Source of the DNA: Triticum aestivum | Lineage: Eukaryota; Streptophyta; Magnoliopsida; Poales; Poaceae | Reading direction: 5' to 3' | Length of the DNA stretch: 64,000 nt | Assembly (NCBI RefSeq): GCF_018294505.1 | Contig: NC_057807.1 | Coordinates: 264,411,306-264,475,305, forward strand | Part shown: one piece after another, positions 59,601 to 64,000 of the stretch | Layout: the number at the start of each line of letters is the position of its first letter | Numbering within the stretch: the stretch's first letter is position 1 | Program-made: the position numbers and the translations under genes | The notes under the pieces: model-generated | What the model was told of the DNA's origin: nothing | Database searches by the model: none | The model's input: only the letters and a program-made list of their open reading frames with translations

Positions 59601-60659
59601 CAGCCATGGGCCGCTCCCTCTGCCTCACTTTCTCTTAGGACGCGCATAGAGGTCATCGATTTGGATGCATTGCTAGCAGATCGGGGAGGTAAGAGGGGCT
59701 TGAGGGAGGGAGAAACAGAGGAAGGGAGGAGGGGCTTGGGGGAATATGTGGCTGTCTGTTTCTTGGCTGGAGATAAGAGAAAGGGAGGGCGGTGTGAGGA
59801 CCCCACAGAGGCACGTGGCGCACAAACAAGGCGGCTGGTGAAGAACTATATATTTGTTTCCAAGTTAATCCCGTGGACTATTTTGTTAACCATATAGCAA
59901 GTACCAGTACAATATTTTCAATACGTTTAGGTATTCCGTGTAATGATTTAATTCACTTTCTATCTCCAAATAATTGTTTATAAATCGGTGCACTATTCAC
60001 CAACCGATGTGTCTGTACAGGTGGTCTTCTTAGTATAATCGTTGTTTCCACTGAGATAATTTCTTCTATATATAGTTATTTTAGTATCATAAATCATTCG
60101 GTGGATTATAAAAGTTTTCCATTTACAATATAAGCATAAGATTTTATTTCTCAAAATATAGGAGCTGCATGGACCACACCACCCTGTTCCATTTCATCAA
60201 AGAAACAAGAGTTTTACAGCGGGTAAGAGGCCAAGGTGCGCATAACCATAAGTAGCTGAAGATAAAAACACATTGTGATCATCCAAAACCGAATTTGAGA
60301 ATTTGAGGTTCACTAAATTGAGCATTTGTTTCTTCATTGGACAGGTCGGAATTCGCAAACATCCAAAAGGGAAGGAAAAGATAATGTATCAAAACTAGAA
60401 TTTCTCTCTGTCCTTTTGTTTTCATCGAGGCACGACAAAAACTCCAAACCAGCAATCTAGACAACAATATTAATGTTCGTAGACTGCAAAAGATCATCCA
60501 CGACACCACCACACCTAATCACTACTATGTGTGCCATATGATAGAAACATTTGCTACAGACGACAGAAGGATGGTAATCCTTTGCCATTACTTTGTTCTG
60601 TATCATACAATGACATCGTATAAAATGATATACTAACTAACCTTTACTGTCATTTTCAG
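59601..60659. other. No gene recognised; possible upstream B3-gene exon near 60162-60222
   Basis: This includes a GA-rich block at 59690-59790 and AT-rich sequence. TATAG followed by GAGCTGCATGGACCAC... and ending GCGG|GTAAGA at about 60222 has acceptor and donor signals and could be a small exon (MDHTTLFHFIKET frame) of the downstream B3 gene. Support is weak. Confidence 0.3.
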
Positions 60660-60914
60660 TACTTTGGGGTTCCCTTTTCTAAGAGCTCCCTTTCCCCATA
60701 CATGGATGCTGACCATGGTGAACTGCCAATCACTACTGTAGATGGAACTACCACTATCACAGCCCGCTTTATCAAGGGTGTTGACAAAAGGGCCACCATC
60801 ACTAGAGGCTGGAGCGACTTCTTCCGTCAGGCGCACATGGAGAAAGGTCAAGCATATGTTTTCGCCTTCAAATGCACTTTCAAGGGACTGGGCCTGACTG
60901 TCTACTCAATATAA
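60660..60914 (+). pseudogene. B3 DNA-binding domain, terminal exon
   Basis: After a CATTTTCAG acceptor, 84 codons run open from YFGVPFSKSSLSPYM to a TAA at 60912. RFIKGVDKRATITRGWSDFF, then EKGQAYVFAFKCTFKGLGLTVYSI, fits the C-terminal half of a plant B3 domain (W..F....L..G....F pattern). The N-terminal part of the domain would lie upstream and is not clearly present, so this is a gene fragment. A degenerate second copy of the last 80 bases follows at 61046-61140. Its closeness to a Helitron 3' end suggests capture. Confidence 0.6.
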
Positions 60915-61045
60915 GCAAGTTGCAAGAGCCCCTTGTTATATAACTTAGCATTAATATAGATGCCTACTAAGACTTCTATGTTTATCATCATTTTAAATCT
61001 TATGTAATCACCTAAGATCATCTTGTGCATTTAACTGCAGTCATT

Positions 61046-61140
61046 TGCTGGCATGCCTTTGAAATGGCTATGCTGAAAGAAACATAAGCTTTTGCCTTCA
61101 AATGCACGTCCAAAGGCCTATGCATAATTGTCTATCACTA
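61046..61140 (+). pseudogene. Degenerate duplicate of the B3 exon end
   Basis: TTTTGCCTTCAAATGCACGTCCAAAGG mirrors TTTCGCCTTCAAATGCACTTTCAAGGG of the B3 exon (60857 region), and TTGTCTATCACTAT mirrors CTGTCTACTCAATAT. It has no open frame of note. Confidence 0.6.
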
Positions 61141-61435
61141 TTATTTGCTTGCTGCATGCAATATCATGAGCTGTGCTTTGGAAGCAACATTACTTTAAAA
61201 AAATGTTCCTTTGTCTATTGCATGTTCTCTGCTCATTGCAGGTATGCAAGCTTTGCTTTTTAAAACTCTTAGTGTAAAGAAAAATATTGTTGTTTCCCCT
61301 ATCAAGAATATTAGCTCGAATAAGTCCAGATGTATGCCAAGTGAAAAGGCTCTTATGTGTTTATTTTCATATGTTTCATTCTATATTTACATATTTCAAT
61401 GCACACTCTTTCAATACTTGGCTGCTACTCGGCCT

Positions 61436-61464
61436 TTGCGCCATGGGCGCAACGGGTCATCTAG
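61436..61464 (+). mobile_element. Helitron 3' terminus (hairpin plus CTAG)
   Basis: TTGCGCC (61436-61442), loop ATG, GGCGCAA (61446-61452) form a perfect 7-bp stem. Eight bases later CTAG (61461-61464) is followed by T. This is the classic Helitron end: a short GC-rich hairpin about 10 bp before CTRR, inserted before a T. The B3 fragments lie just upstream. Confidence 0.8.
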
Positions 61465-62316
61465 TAAATATAAGAGCACTTAGATCACTAAAGTGGTTAT
61501 GTAAACGCTCTTATATTTATATTTATGTACAGAGAGAGTACTATCCATTGGATGTCAAACTGATGAAGTGATCACTGGGTGATGGATCAAGTATACTTGA
61601 TTGATAGATTATGTTAAAATAAAAAAAAACACTAATCTATACATCTAGATTGATTAATATGACCGAAACCGGGTCCTTGCTATACTTCTGTTTAGTAAAA
61701 ACTTTTTTGTATCCAAGGTTGGCAACCAATCTCCGTCGATCACCTTGATTGTCGAATTGACTCCTTTTAGTGACCGCTCCACCTCCAGTAGGTATTACCA
61801 TCTTATGAACAAAAGAAATTAATTCGCATGATTCATTGAAAGCCAGATTAATGAACTCCCTTGCCATACTTACATTTCCCTGAGTTAATAGTTTGTGTTA
61901 AAGGTAACTCTTTACTATGCATATAATTATTTTTCCAGTTATATTTCTACTTTACTAACTCATACATCTATTTCTATTTTTAGGCCCCAAACAACATCTC
62001 AACTATGTTCTTGAATGCATTGACCACAAGAACCGAGTGATAAGACAATCAAGGACTAAAACAAAGGGTGCACAACATCAAAACTGAGGACAAAGAAAAA
62101 CGTCATCAGATATGTAAGTTGTATTAAGTTTGAATTTTAGAATGAACAAGAGCAACCAACAGTGATATTTAAATGATGCAAAATTAAGAAACTTGAACAT
62201 TGAATGGACTTGGTATGAATTTTTTTCAAACTTCGTAGAGGCAACCGGCAAGTACAGCAACATGGTGCCATTTTCTGGTAAGCAGAAAGAACATCAGGTA
62301 CAGCTAGAAGCATGTT
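61465..62316. other. No gene recognised
   Basis: AT-rich sequence without supported frames. An A9 run lies at 61621-61629. Confidence 0.4.
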
Positions 62317-62473
62317 CTCCCTCCGTTCCTAAATATAGCCTTTTTAGAGATTTCACTATGAACTACATACGGAGCAAAATGAGTGAATCTACACTATGAA
62401 ACATGTTTATATACATCCGTATGTAGTTTGTAGTGAAATCTCTAAAAATATTTATATTTAGGAACGGAGGGAG
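62317..62473. mobile_element. Stowaway MITE
   Basis: CTCCCTCCGTTCCTAAATAT and the complementary right end ATATTTAGGAACGGAGGGAG enclose 157 bp. TA follows at 62474-62475; the left flank is TT, probably a mutated TA. The inner inverted segment includes GAGATTTCACTA and TAGTGAAATCTC. Confidence 0.85.
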
Positions 62474-62631
62474 TAGCTTACTATGCTGCCAACTGAGAGA
62501 GCCATTGGCTTACCTCATGAAATGGCTATGAAAAAACCGGGAAGAGGTCAAAAAACTACATGGAAAATACCATACTGTACAACTCCACGTTGGATCTCAC
62601 ATTAATGGCCTGTAAGGTACACAAAGAAATA

Positions 62632-63313
62632 AACAATCGCAATGGACCTTATGTGTTTAGAATGAACGGGCAAAACTGCCACATAGTTGCTACATTGGTG
62701 CCTGAAGGTGAAGACTGAAGAGAGACCGTGCTAGGCATAGTTGTGCTTGTGCATATATGGCACTAAAAACCCAAAATATAAAGGGAATCAATAGATCCTC
62801 GCATCATTGAGTCCCTTAATAATATGCTGGATAGAGATAATATACGAGCAAAAACATTAAGAATGGCAAGTGACACATTCAAAGACTGTAACTATCACAA
62901 TGCCAGATTAAACTAACCAATGAGTGTGGCGCAGATGGAAAACGACATGGTATGCCATCTGCAACTGAAGTTGCAGCCTCGATTGTGAATGGTACAAAAG
63001 AAAAAAATGACGGTATGTGATTGTTCAGTACAACGTACAAACACATTCATCGAAGTGAAGATAGTAAATAACAGAATCACATCTAGAAGAAAAGGTCTAT
63101 ATTCCAAAAAAACATGTCACCAGCTAAATGGGTGTGGTTATGCCTTCTAAAAAGGAGACAATATCCTATCTCACCATGCTTTTCTATGACCATAACAAAA
63201 GCCAGGAGCACTCTCCAAACAAGGTTGGACTATATCTACATGAACAAGTCTTTACACATGGACACTATATGTACCATTCTCAAGAGTCAGAAAAAGGGAT
63301 GGACTGCAAGTAA
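62632..63313 (+). pseudogene. Helitron Rep/helicase (RepHel) remnant
   Basis: At 62632-62718 the frame reads NNRNGPYVFRMNGQNCHIVA, then TLVPEGED and a stop. At 62794-62912, in the same frame, it reads DPRIIESLNNMLDRDN and LRMASDTFKDC. Both match the Helitron helicase-like N domain (PF14214 type: FR..GQ..H..GSL.P, then MLD..N...K.FRMA). At 63140-63313 KRRQYPISPCFSMTI and, after a frame change, NKSQEHSPNKVGLYL then EQVFTHG correspond to the C-terminal Pif1-type helicase motif (FP..M.INKSQGQ..). The Rep catalytic core and most of the helicase are missing. Confidence 0.65.
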
Positions 63314-64000
63314 TGGTAAATGATGAAGATAACAATAAGGATGTTAGGGTCAAGAACATAATCTACAAAGAATTTTTCTAAAGTTATGAACTAAAAGTCC
63401 AAAACACACACTTGCCGTATGATGTTGCCAGCCTTTTACATAAGCACAAGTACATTGATAATTAATTTGCCGCAAAATCTCTTCAAATTAACAAATTTAC
63501 TAATCTATGGTAACATGAATGTTAGACACTATATGGCAGGATGAATATAATATACTATTCTACAGAAATATTGAAAAAATGCATGAACATTTGATGAAAA
63601 TATGAAATATCTCCAAAAAATGGTAAAAGCTTTACGCCCATCTAAGCTTATGGTTTCTTACCATCTATATACATCAGATTACAGTTACTCCTGAGTAATT
63701 ATTCAATAATACCAAACATCAAAATAGTATGGTATCTCATGTTTGAAGCTCATTATTGACTACAAGCTTATAGGAGTTGAGCTCAGTATTGTATAACGCA
63801 ATCAGACCTATTTTACTATTCAGTTATTAAAATTTAATTAATCTTTTAATAAATATTTAAACTACAACTACTCGCAAATATGTGTATAAATTCTTAAATT
63901 TCATCGATAATAATGTATGGTAAGGGGCCTAACACTGTCAATGTCGGTCCCATGCCCGGAAAAGGTAGGATGTGGCCTGAAAAAATTCAGATTTTTGACT
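63314..64000. other. No gene recognised
   Basis: AT-rich sequence to the window edge, with no supported frame or repeat structure. Confidence 0.4.

Overview
The window is nuclear DNA of a Triticeae grass (wheat, barley, rye or Aegilops type). This rests on recognisable grass repeat families: large LTR retrotransposons with Asp-tRNA or Met-tRNA primer sites, Stowaway MITEs, a GGGCC-rich CACTA end, and Helitron and LINE remnants. I saw no complete, clearly intact host gene. Coding material is transposon-derived or consists of broken host-gene pieces. Family names come from memory of the repeats and were not searched.

Layout. 1-18471 is a nest: a fragment of an older gypsy element (1-257) carries a minus-strand Ty3/gypsy element (258-18471). 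The 3' LTR of that element was split by a 12.2 kb LARD-type non-coding retrotransposon (727-12938), bounded by CATCA duplications. 18473-22110 and about 32560-37600 hold four diverged, gene-like, minus-strand units (A-D) of unknown identity. They share a promoter, a first-exon/splice-donor block and a downstream motif. An Athila-like minus-strand element (22111-31779; gag, protease and an extra ORF, no RT or integrase seen) lies between units B and C. 33621-36133 holds a direct repeat around a LINE 3' end, and Stowaway MITEs.

39170-47634 contains a possible Helitron start, another Stowaway, and a multi-exon CACTA-associated gene with repeated exons, followed by a GGGCC-rich subterminal block and a CACTA-type end at 47634. 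48295-50776 is the 5' part of a plus-strand gypsy element. 52160-56084 carries a broken COV1/LCV-like gene start, with tandem duplications in its 5' region and a duplicated intron segment. 60660-60914 is a B3-domain exon lying 0.5 kb upstream of a textbook Helitron 3' terminus (61436-61464). 62632-63313 is a decayed Helitron Rep/helicase gene.

How it fits together: the sequence reads as layered mobile-element insertion with gene-fragment capture. LTR divergence counted by eye (about 2% for the outer element, about 1.4% for the LARD) agrees with the nesting order. Two observations deserve the most attention. One is the A-D unit family. The other is a GC-rich GCGCGCC inverted-repeat module placed about 30-40 bp upstream of the TATA box in three different LTR families, and repeated inside the Athila-like element ahead of its extra ORF.
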